A stretch of 42,615 nucleotides of DNA, taken from contig JAUZPI010000038.1 in NCBI GenBank assembly GCA_030706015.1, positions 1-42,615 of the forward strand. The letters are read 5' to 3'. Positions 8,448 through 16,808 of this stretch are shown one piece after another (within the stretch, counting starts at the first letter, position 1; the number at the start of each line of letters is the position of its first letter). The stretch is from Bacillota bacterium. Its GTDB lineage: Bacteria; Bacillota; Clostridia; Clostridiales; Clostridiaceae. The translations under genes were made by a program, and so were the position numbers. The notes beneath the pieces were generated by a model. That model made no database searches, had not been told where the DNA came from, and saw nothing but the letters and a program-made list of their open reading frames with translations.

Positions 8448-9701
8448 TTATATATACTCTCTTGGATCTACTATTTTTCCTGCTAAGGCTGCTGCTGCTG
8501 CTGAAGCTGGAGAAGCTAAGTATATTTCTGCCTTCGCATCTCCCATTCTTCCAAGGAAGTTTCTGTTATTAGTAGATATTACTCTTTCCCCAGCGGATAC
8601 TATTCCTCCGCTTCTTCCACAGCATAAACCGCAGGCTGGAGGATTTACAATAGCACCAGCCTCCACTAAGGTACTTATTATACCCTTCTTTACAGCCTCC
8701 GCATAAATACTTCTACTGGCTGGTGTTACAATAAACTTAACAAAAGGAGCCACTTTTTTGCCCTTTACTATATTAGCTGCAATTTCTAAATCCTCCAATC
8801 TTCCATTGGTACAGGAGCCTAAAAAGGCTTGATTTATTTTTGTACCCAAAAGCTCTTCAATATTCTTAACATTATCCACGTTTGAAGGACAGGCAACTAC
8901 TGGTGAAAACTTTGTAGCATCATATTCATATACCTTCTCAAAGACAGCATCAGCATCACTGCTTAAATAAGCATATTCACTGCCTTCTACCTTACTAAAT
9001 TCAAAGGTCTTTTCATCTGGTTCTATCATCCCTACCTTTGCACCAGCTTCTACAGCCATATTTGATAGAGTTAATCTGGATGCAACACTTAGATTTTTAA
9101 TAGCTGAACCTGCAAACTCCATAGCTCTGTATGTAGCCCCATCCACGCCTATATCACCTATAAGCTTTAGAATTATATCCTTAGCAAATACACCCTTAGG
9201 CAATTCTCCGTTTATATTAAATCTTAGGGTAGAAGGTACCTTAACCCACAGCTTTCCTGTTCCAAAGATAGCAGCCATCTCTGTATAACCTATGCCTGTA
9301 GCAAATGCACCTATAGCACCATAGGTAGTAGTATGTGAATCCGTACCGAAAACTACACTGCCTGGCTTTGCGTAACCCAATTCCGGCATTAATTGGTGAC
9401 ATACTCCATCACTTCTGTGTACTTTTGCTATACCTTGTTCTGCTGCAAATTTATCTATAATCTTATGATGTCTGGAATCCTCAAGAGAACTGGTAGGCAC
9501 TAAATGATCATAAATAAAAGCTATCTTTTCCGGATTCCAAACCTCATCAAAGCCCATTTCCTTAAATTTATCTATTACAAAGGGACCAAACAAGTCATGT
9601 ACCATAACCTGATCCACATTAACAGTTACCATGTCACCTGCCTCAATCTTATCCACAGCAGCATTTTTCATAAGAAGTTTTTCAACTAATGTATATCCCA
9701 T
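8448..9701 (-). CDS. LeuC/homoaconitase-family dehydratase large subunit (pair 1)
   Basis: A 417-residue [4Fe-4S] hydro-lyase large subunit of the LeuC/HacA/DmdA type. The aconitase signature phrases are present: DGVCHQLMPE, FGTDSHTTTYGAIGAFATGIG and FLGSCTNGR. The cluster cysteines are in GSC and in CGLC (followed by CGRSGG). The length fits the short archaeal/clostridial LeuC class rather than the 470-residue enterobacterial form. The start ATG follows GGGGGAG, which lies inside the end of the small-subunit gene (4-base gap), so the two subunits are co-translated. It is downstream of a second, similar pair. The substrate (isopropylmalate, homoaconitate, dimethylmalate or other 2-hydroxyacids) cannot be fixed by sequence. 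No leuA or leuB is adjacent. Confidence 0.9.
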   Translation of the reverse strand: MGYTLVEKLLMKNAAVDKIEAGDMVTVNVDQVMVHDLFGPFVIDKFKEMGFDEVWNPEKIAFIYDHLVPTSSLEDSRHHKIIDKFAAEQGIAKVHRSDGVCHQLMPELGYAKPGSVVFGTDSHTTTYGAIGAFATGIGYTEMAAIFGTGKLWVKVPSTLRFNINGELPKGVFAKDIILKLIGDIGVDGATYRAMEFAGSAIKNLSVASRLTLSNMAVEAGAKVGMIEPDEKTFEFSKVEGSEYAYLSSDADAVFEKVYEYDATKFSPVVACPSNVDNVKNIEELLGTKINQAFLGSCTNGRLEDLEIAANIVKGKKVAPFVKFIVTPASRSIYAEAVKKGIISTLVEAGAIVNPPACGLCCGRSGGIVSAGERVISTNNRNFLGRMGDAKAEIYLASPASAAAAALAGKIVDPREYI

Positions 9702-9705
9702 GACT

Positions 9706-10209
9706 CTACTCCCCCTTCTCCTGCTCTTTTCTCTTTCTGTTCAATTCCTTCATATAGGACACTAAACCGCCAGCCTCCAGTATTTTTAATAAATCCTCAG
9801 GTATTGCTGGTATGCTATAGGTCTTATCCCCAAGTCTCATTTCCTGAAGCTTTAAATCTATATTAATGTCATCACCCTCATTGCAAACTTCAGGCAGTTC
9901 ACTGTTTTCTATAAGTAAAAGTCCGTTGTTAAAAGAGTTTCTATAAAAAATTCTTGCAAAGGATTTTGCAATAACACATTTTACTCCTAGGGCCTTTATA
10001 ATCTCTGGCGCCTGCTCTCTGGAGGAACCGCAGCCAAAATTTTTACCTGCCACAATTACATCTCCTGCTTTTATAACACCAGGCAGTTCTGGTCTTAAAG
10101 GATAAAAGGCATATTGCTTCATATCCTCTACTGTTTTCATAGCTAAAAATTGAGTGGGTATTATAATATCTGTATCTATATCATTACCAAGTTTCCATAC
10201 CTTTGCCAT
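9706..10209 (-). CDS. LeuD/homoaconitase-family dehydratase small subunit (pair 1)
   Basis: A 167-residue swivelling small subunit that pairs with the large subunit just downstream. It has GNDIDTDIIIPTQFL near the N-terminus, the active-site loop FGCGSSREQAPE, and KSFARIFYRNSFNNGL. The substrate-specificity loop after DTDIIIP reads TQFLAMKTVEDM, unlike the YLRT-type sequence of well-studied isopropylmalate isomerases. A Lys/Glu-rich tail follows the core. The ATG has GAGGAGGT upstream, and the gap to the preceding large-subunit gene is six bases. Confidence 0.88.
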   Translation of the reverse strand: MAKVWKLGNDIDTDIIIPTQFLAMKTVEDMKQYAFYPLRPELPGVIKAGDVIVAGKNFGCGSSREQAPEIIKALGVKCVIAKSFARIFYRNSFNNGLLLIENSELPEVCNEGDDINIDLKLQEMRLGDKTYSIPAIPEDLLKILEAGGLVSYMKELNRKRKEQEKGE

Positions 10210-10215
10210 AATCCA

Positions 10216-11463
10216 TTACCTCCTCGGATCAGTTATTCTTCCTGTTATTGCTGAGGCAGCCACTGTAGCTGCAGATGCTAAGTATACAAAGGAATCCGCA
10301 TGTCCTGCTCTACCTTTAAAATTTCTAGTTCCAGTGGAAAGCAGTACTTCTCCTTCCCCTATAACCCCCTGACAGCCTCCCCAGCACACGCTGCAGTTCG
10401 GATTCATAACTAAGGCACCACATTCTACAAAAATGTCAATCAAGCCTTCATTAATAGCCTGTAGATATATCTCTTTTGAAGCAGGAGAAATCAATAATTT
10501 TACACTGCTGCTAACCTTTTTACCCTTTAATATATCCGCTGCAACTCTAAGTTCTTCTATTCTGCCATTGTTGCAGGAGCCTATAAAGCATTGATCAATT
10601 TTTACCTCTCCTAAATTCGCTGCTAAATCCCAGTTATCCACAAAGTGAGGCTTTGCCACCATAGGCTCTATATCTGCAAGGTTATAATGATACACTTTTT
10701 CATAATGAGCATCCTCATCGCTCTCGAACAGGTACATTTCCTCCCTGCCTCTTCCCTTTACAAATTGGATAGCCTTTTCATCTGCTTCAAATAGAGCTGT
10801 TTTAGCTCCTGCCTCTACTGCCATATTACATAAAACTATTCTATCATCTATAGTAAGCTTTTCTACCGCTGGACCACTAAACTCCATAATTTTATAATTA
10901 GCCCCATTGGTTCCTATATCTCCAATGATTTTCAATATTAAATCCCTTGCATATACATTAGGCTTAAACTCACCTTCAAGTACAAATTTTATAGTTTCAG
11001 GTACCATCATCCACATTTCACCAGTATTCATAGCTGAAGTAAAATCTGTGGAACCTACCCCTGTTCCAAAGGCACCTATACTTCCATAAGAGCAGGTATG
11101 GGAATCTGCAGCTACGATTAACTGCCCTGGAACTACAAAATCCTCTAACATAATCTGATGGCATACTCCATCTCCTTCATAAAAATGAACTCCCTGCTCC
11201 TCAGCAAAGTTTCTCATCTTAAGCTGAACCTCAGCTGTTTTTACACTTTCTGAAGGAATGTTGTGATCTACAATAAAAATTATTTTATTAGGGTCAAAGA
11301 TCTTCTTATGCTTTAATTTATTTTGGAATATATCAATGCTGATATGAGTTGTAGCATCATTAGTCATGCACAAATCTACCTTAGCAGTTATTATTTCACC
11401 TGGTTTAACTTCCTCTTTATTACAAGCTCTTGCTAATATTTTTTCTCCTATGGTCATTCCCAT
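10216..11463 (-). CDS. LeuC/homoaconitase-family dehydratase large subunit (pair 2)
   Basis: A second large subunit of about 415 residues, only moderately similar to the pair 1 protein. It keeps DGVCHQIMLED, AADSHTCSYGSIGAFGTGVGS and FIGSCNNGR, with cluster cysteines in GSC and CSVC (followed by WGGCQGV). I prefer the ATG at 11463 (MGMTIGEK), six bases after AGGTG; an in-frame GTG at 11472 lies within that site. It follows its small subunit gene by nine bases. The divergence from pair 1 argues for an old duplication with separate substrates, not a recent tandem copy. Confidence 0.88.
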   Translation of the reverse strand: MGMTIGEKILARACNKEEVKPGEIITAKVDLCMTNDATTHISIDIFQNKLKHKKIFDPNKIIFIVDHNIPSESVKTAEVQLKMRNFAEEQGVHFYEGDGVCHQIMLEDFVVPGQLIVAADSHTCSYGSIGAFGTGVGSTDFTSAMNTGEMWMMVPETIKFVLEGEFKPNVYARDLILKIIGDIGTNGANYKIMEFSGPAVEKLTIDDRIVLCNMAVEAGAKTALFEADEKAIQFVKGRGREEMYLFESDEDAHYEKVYHYNLADIEPMVAKPHFVDNWDLAANLGEVKIDQCFIGSCNNGRIEELRVAADILKGKKVSSSVKLLISPASKEIYLQAINEGLIDIFVECGALVMNPNCSVCWGGCQGVIGEGEVLLSTGTRNFKGRAGHADSFVYLASAATVAASAITGRITDPRR

Positions 11464-11472
11464 TTGTAACAC

Positions 11473-11955
11473 CTACCTTTTATTCAAAAATTCGATTAAG
11501 CCTTCTGACTCTAAAATATCCATAATATGCTTTGGCAGTTTAGTTGAAGTAAACACATTTCCGTTCTTTAAGTCTTTTACTGTTCCCTGTTCCACATCTA
11601 CTTCAATGGAATCTCCGGCTTCTACAATATCATATATTTCCTTACATACTATAACAGGAAGTGCTATATTTATAGAATTTCTGAAAAATATTCTGGCAAA
11701 GGACTTAGCCACTACTGCTTTAATGCCAAGAGCTTTTAATACTCTAGGCGCCTGTTCTCTAGAGGAACCAGAGCCAAAGTTTTCTCCACCTAATATTATA
11801 TCTCCTGCCTGCACCTTGCTGGCAAATTCCTTATCCAAAGGTTCAAAGGTAAATTGCTTCATCTCATCTATAGTTGGAAGCAACATATATTGGGATGGAA
11901 TTATTTGATCAGTATCAACATCATTCCCAAATTTCCAAATCCTACCTACAAACAT
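11473..11955 (-). CDS. LeuD/homoaconitase-family dehydratase small subunit (pair 2)
   Basis: A 160-residue small subunit and the first gene of the four-gene operon. It shows GNDVDTDQIIPSQYM, FGSGSSREQAPR and KSFARIFFRNSINI. The variable substrate loop reads SQYMLLPTIDEM, different from both pair 1 and classical LeuD. The ATG at 11955 is preceded by AAAGGATGGTG and begins MFVGRIWKFGND, matching the family start. An upstream ATG at 12012 would add 19 residues not seen in the family. Transcription probably starts in the 200-bp region shared with the divergent LysR gene. Confidence 0.88.
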   Translation of the reverse strand: MFVGRIWKFGNDVDTDQIIPSQYMLLPTIDEMKQFTFEPLDKEFASKVQAGDIILGGENFGSGSSREQAPRVLKALGIKAVVAKSFARIFFRNSINIALPVIVCKEIYDIVEAGDSIEVDVEQGTVKDLKNGNVFTSTKLPKHIMDILESEGLIEFLNKR

Positions 11956-12102
11956 TACTAACACCATCCTTTTTAAATAATTATTATAAAGGTTATAAAT
12001 TGTTCCATACATTCCAAGTACCTTAATTTAATTTTGTACCAAAGTCTTGTTTTATCCATGGACTTATAATATCATACAATTATAACCATATCTAATAGCT
12101 TT

Positions 12103-12115
12103 TGTCTGATAGACA
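12103..12115. promoter_or_regulatory. Palindrome in the divergent dehydratase/LysR promoter region
   Basis: TGTCT-GAT-AGACA is a perfect 5-bp inverted repeat, 41-53 bases before the LysR start and 148 bases before the first dehydratase gene. Such elements in divergent LysR regions are often operators, but the match to a T-N11-A box is not exact, so this is a candidate only. Confidence 0.35.
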
Positions 12116-12155
12116 CTATTGGTGTTTAACTATAATATTTTACGGGGGAAACTTA

Positions 12156-13079
12156 ATGGAAACAAGAAATCTATATTACCTGATTTGTGTAGCAGAAGAA
12201 AAAAGTATTTCAAAAGCTGCGGAAAAACTTTTCATTACCCAGCCTACCTTGAGTCAGCATATTCACAAGATGGAAAAGAGCTTAGGAGTCCAGCTTTTTG
12301 ATAGAACAACTACCCCCTTATCCCTTACCTATTCTGGGGAAAAATTTGTAGAATTTGCTTCTAAGGTCTTAGAGGCGGAAAGAGAATTTATGCAGGAAAT
12401 TGCAGATATAAATGGCTTTTGCAAGGGAAGGCTTACCATAGGCATATCCGCCATTCACGGAAGTTCTCTCCTTCCCACAATTCTGCCTAAATATAAGGAG
12501 AGATTTCCTGGCATAGAAATAGTACTGATGGAGGAAAACTCCCACAAACTCGAAGAAATGGCAGAACGAGGCAAAACAGATATAACCATAGCCAATCTTC
12601 CTATTCAAAATGAAAACCTTACTTATGAAACCCTGACCTTGGATGAAGTAGTTTTAGCTGTACCCAAGGATTTACTCCCTGATAGAATAAAAAGAAAAAA
12701 TCTTGCTGCCTACGATAGATTTACCTATGAGGAAATAGAAATATCTGAATTAAAGGATTGTCCATTTCTTCTCTTAAAGCCTGGACATAAGATTAGACAA
12801 ATAGGTGATGCTATTTTTGAAGAGAAAGGAATCAGACCTAGGGTTGTATTAGAAAGCGTAAGTATAGAAACTTTATACGGCCTTACTTCTATTGGTATGG
12901 GGGTCACCTTTATACCCAAAAGTCTTATTCCTAAAGAGGGCTTAAACACTAATACTCCTCTGTATTTTTTCTCCTTGCGAAATCCTGCTACAAATTATTG
13001 TATGGTAGCTGCCTATAATAAACATAGGCATTTACCTATAGCTGCAAGAAAATTTATATCTTTAGTGAAAGATTTTTAA
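12156..13079 (+). CDS. LysR-family transcriptional regulator
   Basis: A 307-residue LTTR. The N-terminal helix-turn-helix reads KSISKAAEKLFITQPTLSQHI, with the usual LGVQLFDR after it. The C-terminal periplasmic-binding-like effector domain follows (GRLTIGIS at about 92, VLAVPKD, MGVTFIPKSL). The ATG at 12156 has GGGGGA upstream; a longer reading from 12102 adds non-family residues. It is transcribed away from the four dehydratase genes, and by the general LTTR rule it probably controls them in response to a pathway intermediate. It is the best lead to their substrate. Confidence 0.88.
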   Translation: METRNLYYLICVAEEKSISKAAEKLFITQPTLSQHIHKMEKSLGVQLFDRTTTPLSLTYSGEKFVEFASKVLEAEREFMQEIADINGFCKGRLTIGISAIHGSSLLPTILPKYKERFPGIEIVLMEENSHKLEEMAERGKTDITIANLPIQNENLTYETLTLDEVVLAVPKDLLPDRIKRKNLAAYDRFTYEEIEISELKDCPFLLLKPGHKIRQIGDAIFEEKGIRPRVVLESVSIETLYGLTSIGMGVTFIPKSLIPKEGLNTNTPLYFFSLRNPATNYCMVAAYNKHRHLPIAARKFISLVKDF

Positions 13080-13189
13080 GTCAAAACCACATGTAAAACA
13101 TGTCAATTGCATTGTCTACACAATGGCATGGTACTGCCTTCGTCTAAAGCCACCCTGAAAAGCCTGCAAACTCTAAATTTTCTCATGTT

Positions 13190-13218
13190 CCCCCTAAAAG
13201 GGGGTATTATTTTTTTGC
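13190..13218 (+). terminator. Terminator downstream of the LysR gene
   Basis: CCCCC-TAAAA-GGGGG followed by TATTATTTTTTT on the plus strand, about 110 bases after the LysR stop codon. Confidence 0.7.
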
Positions 13219-13224
13219 TTTTTA

Positions 13225-13371
13225 ATGAATGCAAAGGCTTCAAAGGGTAATGCCAATGAAGACATAAAAAAAGCATGTATGCATGTTTGTGAATCAAATG
13301 ATTTACATGGGGTAGCTCATGCAATACATAAATTTATATATAAACAAAATTTAAAAACAGCTTCAGCATAA
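13225..13371 (+). CDS. 48-aa coding-like ORF, possible gene remnant
   Basis: An ORF starting at an ATG with no visible ribosome binding site. The product has protein-like composition: ANEDIKKACMHVCESNDLHG, then AHAIHKFIYKQNLKTASA. It starts just after the LysR terminator and before the lepB terminator. It resembles the 3' end of a degraded gene more than an independent small gene. Family not recognised. Confidence 0.25.
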   Translation: MNAKASKGNANEDIKKACMHVCESNDLHGVAHAIHKFIYKQNLKTASA

Positions 13372-13405
13372 TAATGCATAATTTATAGCAGATTACGGAA
13401 TAAAA

Positions 13406-13435
13406 AAGTGTGCAGCTTTAAAAAACTGCACACTT
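13406..13435 (-). terminator. Terminator downstream of lepB
   Basis: AAGTGTGCAG pairs with CTGCACACTT across ten bases, followed by TTTTATTCC on the minus strand, directly after the lepB stop. Confidence 0.85.
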
Positions 13436-13442
13436 CTTTATC

Positions 13443-14009
13443 TTAAAATATCTTAATATTCTTCAAAGGATATACCCTTAAAACGGCATGTCCTACTATA
13501 TTATTTATATCAATAGGGCCAAGCGTTCTACTATCCATACTATTACCTCTGTTATCTCCTAATACAAATACATGATTCTTAGGAACCACCACTCTAGTTG
13601 TAGGAGAATTCGTCTCAGTTACAGTTCCAGGTGATAGATAATCCTCCTGAAGAACCTTTCCATTCAGATACACCTTTCCATCCTTTATTTCTACTATATC
13701 GCCTTCTACTCCTATTACTCTCTTTATAAAATTACTGTCATTCATGGTTTTTGAATCAAATACAATTATTTGTCCTCTTTTTATATTGTGAGTCTCAGCA
13801 CTAACTTTTTCAATAAATAAACTATCATTGTTATGCAAAGTATCCTGCATGGATTGGCCACTCACAGTAACTCTAGCAAAAACATAGGTTCTAAAACCTA
13901 GTGCTAAAACTACTGCTAGTAATATAGTTGTAATATACTGTCCAACTTTTTTTGCAAAGCTTTCTTTATTGGTCTCTTGTTGTTTGATTTCTTTTTGTTT
14001 GTTCTCCAT
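13443..14009 (-). CDS. lepB: Signal peptidase I
   Basis: Membrane-bound serine protease (188 residues) that cleaves signal peptides of exported proteins. There is one N-terminal membrane helix at about 23-46. The catalytic Ser53 is in VSGQSMQDTL and the general base Lys96 in NFIKRVIGVEGD. The later box reads VLGDNRGNSMDSR. This is the short, single-helix Gram-positive SipS type. The start ATG has AGAGGGGGA upstream. Many Clostridia carry several SipS-type paralogues, so this may be one of a set. The next upstream gene on the same strand ends 30 bases away and could be co-transcribed. Confidence 0.93.
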   Translation of the reverse strand: MENKQKEIKQQETNKESFAKKVGQYITTILLAVVLALGFRTYVFARVTVSGQSMQDTLHNNDSLFIEKVSAETHNIKRGQIIVFDSKTMNDSNFIKRVIGVEGDIVEIKDGKVYLNGKVLQEDYLSPGTVTETNSPTTRVVVPKNHVFVLGDNRGNSMDSRTLGPIDINNIVGHAVLRVYPLKNIKIF

Positions 14010-14038
14010 GTAATTATTTCCCCCTCTTAGTTTGAACC

Positions 14039-14581
14039 TTATAATATTCCATGTTTAAAGAAGTCCTTTAATCTCCCCTTTTTATATGCCTTATATAAAT
14101 AATATGCTACAATAGCTAAACCAATCAACTCCGGTATAAAGGTTCCCGGCTTAGTCATAAGCTTAGTCAGACTTTCATTTAACCAGTCCCCCTCTGGTCT
14201 TTGAGGAAATTTTAATCCTAGAACTGGCCAATAAAAGGTACCCGGAAAATCCCACATGCTATCTAGTATTTGATGTATAACACTTGATATTCCAAGCAAG
14301 AACAGATTACTCTTATTATACTTATTAATGCGATATATCCCCAATATAACAAGAGTCATAGAGAATAGGAGTGAGTGGGCAATTATTCTGCTATTATGAA
14401 ATGTACTTCTAAAAAAGAACGCCCCTATAGGTTTATCTATAATATCTGGGAGTATTGAGCCAATCATTACTGCTCTATAATCTATATGTGGTAAATTTCT
14501 ACCCTCCTTCTTTTTAAGAACGATATTTTCATACGTCTTAACCGCAGCAGTTGTTAAACCAACATGTCCAAAAAATATCAT
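14039..14581 (-). CDS. DUF457/YdjM-like membrane-bound metal-dependent hydrolase
   Basis: A 180-residue integral membrane protein resembling the LexA-binding/YdjM (DUF457) family of putative metal-dependent hydrolases. Likely metal ligands are His6 in FFGHVGLT, the acidic GSILPDIIDK motif and His residues in FHNSRIIAHS and SVIHQILD. Hydrophobic helices lie near residues 70-85, 95-110 and 150-165. The ATG follows GAGGTAATGGT. Family members have been linked to membrane-lipid or surface metabolism, but no reaction is established. It lies upstream of lepB on the same strand. Confidence 0.7.
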   Translation of the reverse strand: MIFFGHVGLTTAAVKTYENIVLKKKEGRNLPHIDYRAVMIGSILPDIIDKPIGAFFFRSTFHNSRIIAHSLLFSMTLVILGIYRINKYNKSNLFLLGISSVIHQILDSMWDFPGTFYWPVLGLKFPQRPEGDWLNESLTKLMTKPGTFIPELIGLAIVAYYLYKAYKKGRLKDFFKHGIL

Positions 14582-14758
14582 ACCATTACCTCAATCTTAT
14601 TATTGTATTGTAATATTACTGTATGGAAATATTATTACATAAATTATATATATTTTCAAAGCCTATGTTCTAATTCATAAAAAATTAACTTTATTATATC
14701 ACAACGTTTTCAATGAAAAAAGTTCTGTAGTGCATTGAATGTGTTTCATTTAAAATAA

Positions 14759-14782
14759 AAAAGAGGGAGCTTCCCTCTTTTT
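14759..14782 (-). terminator. Terminator downstream of the PTS gene
   Basis: AAAGAGGGAAGCTCCCTCTTTTTT on the minus strand forms a tight GC hairpin followed by T residues, immediately after the PTS stop at 14784. Confidence 0.85.
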
Positions 14783-14783
14783 C

Positions 14784-16661
14784 TTAACGTACTCCTACTA
14801 GTACTAAATCGTCACCACGATTAACACTTCCAAAGCCTAGTTTCTTTACAAATTTCATATCATCTGTGTTTGTTATAACCACTGCAGTAATTGGTGATTG
14901 TGCCTTTTCCTTTACAAGGTCTAAATCAAACTCAATAAGTTTATCTCCTCGTCTAACCTTGTCTCCAGTTTTAACAAAGGCCTTGAAGCCCTCACCATTT
15001 AATTTAACTGTATCTATACCAATATGAATTAAAATCTCAACACCATTTTCTGTAGTTATTGCTAATGCATGCTTAGTTTCAAATACAAGATTTATAGTTC
15101 CACTTACTGGGGCAACCACAATCCCGTCTTCTGGTTCTACTGCTATTCCCTTACCTAACAATTCATCAGAAAAAGTTTTATCCGGAACATCTCTTAAGGA
15201 CATTGAAGCGCCGTTCATTGGTGATGCAATCTTTTCCTCTAAATCAGCCTTTTGATCAACATTATCATCTTCCTCTGATTGATTTATATCTTGATTTTCT
15301 TCTTTTATTCCAAGTATAAATGTTACTACAAAGGCACAAGCAAAAGCTAAAACTAATCCAATTAAGTAATGAATAATTGATCCTTGCTTAACAATAGCTG
15401 TACCTGGTATTCCTGTAACGCCAACTGCTGTCATAGCTACCTTAGTTAATACAACATAACCTCCACCTACAGCACCGCCAATTGCTCCTGCTATAAAAGG
15501 TTTTGTAAATCTTAAATTTACACCAAAAATAGCTGGTTCTGTGATACCAAGTAAACAAGAAAGAGAAGCAGGTGCTGCTATAGATTTTATCTTCTTATCC
15601 TTTGTTTTAAAGTATACTGCTAAAGCTGCGCCGCCTTGAGCCACATTTGCCATTGACCATATTGGTAATAAGAAATTCTTACCTATGTGTGGATTACTTA
15701 AAAGTCCTGCTTCAATAGCATGGAAGCTGTGATGTATACCAGTTATAACTATAGTTGAATAAAGTCCTCCAAATAAGATTCCTGCAAAAGGTCCTGCAGT
15801 ATTATATAAAGCTTGAAGTCCAAAAGATATTCCGTCACCAATCCATCTTCCTCCAGGTCCTATAATTAATAATGAGAAGAAGGCTGTAGACATTAAAGTT
15901 AAGAAAGGTGTAACCAGGATGTCTAAAACATTAGGTACAATTTTTCTTAATCCTCTTTCTATATACCCCATTACCCAAACTGCTATTAATATAGGAAGAA
16001 CAGTTCCTTGATAACCAACCATACTTACATGAACACCATATATTGTTATTGAGTTTTTAACTCCTTCTCCCAAAGTCCATGCATTTTGAAGATTTGGATG
16101 AATCATAATTCCACCTAAAGCTGCTGCTAAAAATTGATTAGTTCCAAATTCTTTTGCTGCACTGAAGGCAATTAATACTGGCAAGAATACAAAAGCTGCA
16201 TTTGAAAACATATCTAAAAGTACTACAATTCCGCTTTTACTATCAACCCAGTGAAAGGTTTCAAACATTCCCAAAAGCCCCATTAAAAGTCCACTAGCTA
16301 CTATAGCCGGAATTATTGGAACAAATATATTGGAAAGCATCCTAGCAAATCTCTCAAAAGGATTCATATTCTTCATAGCTGCTTTCTTGGCATCTCCAAG
16401 GCTTGCTTCAGTAATATTGGTACCCTGAACAAATTCTTTATAAACCTTATTTACCAATCCTTGACCAATAATAATTTGCAATTGTCCTGAACTTTGGAAT
16501 ACTCCTTTTACATCATCCATCCTTTCTATTTTCTTCTTGTCTACCTTTTTTTCATCTTTTATTACTAATCTTAATCTTGTAGCACAATGTGCTGCACTAG
16601 CTACATTATTCTCTCCGCCAACATACTTTAAGATGTCTTTAGCAACTTTGTTATAATCCAT
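14784..16661 (-). CDS. PTS sugar transporter subunit IIBCA (sucrose/beta-glucoside type)
   Basis: A 625-residue sugar permease that imports and phosphorylates a sugar. EIIB (1-90) has its phospho-cysteine at Cys26 in AAHCATRLRL. EIIC (about 105-450) has roughly ten membrane segments and the motifs GIHHSFHAIEAGL and GITEPAIFGVNL. A linker leads to a complete EIIA with IHIGIDTVKLNGEGF. The EIIC wording (NFLLPIWSMANVAQGG) looks closest to sucrose-type transporters, but beta-glucoside or trehalose cannot be excluded. The ATG at 16661 follows GAGGAGGATG. It is downstream of the antiterminator gene with its own RAT/terminator leader. No hydrolase for the imported sugar-phosphate is nearby. Confidence 0.9.
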   Translation of the reverse strand: MDYNKVAKDILKYVGGENNVASAAHCATRLRLVIKDEKKVDKKKIERMDDVKGVFQSSGQLQIIIGQGLVNKVYKEFVQGTNITEASLGDAKKAAMKNMNPFERFARMLSNIFVPIIPAIVASGLLMGLLGMFETFHWVDSKSGIVVLLDMFSNAAFVFLPVLIAFSAAKEFGTNQFLAAALGGIMIHPNLQNAWTLGEGVKNSITIYGVHVSMVGYQGTVLPILIAVWVMGYIERGLRKIVPNVLDILVTPFLTLMSTAFFSLLIIGPGGRWIGDGISFGLQALYNTAGPFAGILFGGLYSTIVITGIHHSFHAIEAGLLSNPHIGKNFLLPIWSMANVAQGGAALAVYFKTKDKKIKSIAAPASLSCLLGITEPAIFGVNLRFTKPFIAGAIGGAVGGGYVVLTKVAMTAVGVTGIPGTAIVKQGSIIHYLIGLVLAFACAFVVTFILGIKEENQDINQSEEDDNVDQKADLEEKIASPMNGASMSLRDVPDKTFSDELLGKGIAVEPEDGIVVAPVSGTINLVFETKHALAITTENGVEILIHIGIDTVKLNGEGFKAFVKTGDKVRRGDKLIEFDLDLVKEKAQSPITAVVITNTDDMKFVKKLGFGSVNRGDDLVLVGVR

Positions 16662-16698
16662 GTTTTCATCCTCCTCATATTTATTATTTATAAATTTA

Positions 16699-16774
16699 GG
16701 CAAAAAACCCAAGCTGAATATATACTTTAGGTAAAAAGATTACCTAATATATAAAATCCAACTTGGGTTTTGCC
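16699..16774 (-). terminator. Conditional terminator in the PTS leader
   Basis: On the minus strand the arm AACCCAAGT (within the RAT 3' end, 16761-16774) can pair with AGCTTGGGTTTTTTGCC at 16699-16714, which ends in a T run. It overlaps the RAT site, so binding of the antiterminator would prevent it forming. Confidence 0.75.
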
Positions 16775-16795
16775 TGAATTATTCAGTAACAATCC
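16766..16795 (-). promoter_or_regulatory. RAT (ribonucleic antiterminator) site before the PTS gene
   Basis: The minus strand reads GGATTGTTACTG, a short loop region, then CAGGCAAAACC, matching the LicT/SacY/BglG-family RAT consensus. It lies between the antiterminator gene and the PTS gene and overlaps the first arm of the terminator. Confidence 0.85.
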
Positions 16796-16808
16796 CTAAT
16801 ATTTAATT

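Noticed and set aside
11366..11908. 180-aa open frame on the plus strand
   Set aside because: Antisense to the two well-supported dehydratase genes of pair 2; no family motifs and no ribosome binding site.
13103..13324. 73-aa open frame on the minus strand
   Set aside because: It crosses the LysR terminator hairpin and has no ribosome binding site or recognisable motif; the plus-strand 48-aa ORF in part of the same stretch has a more protein-like composition.
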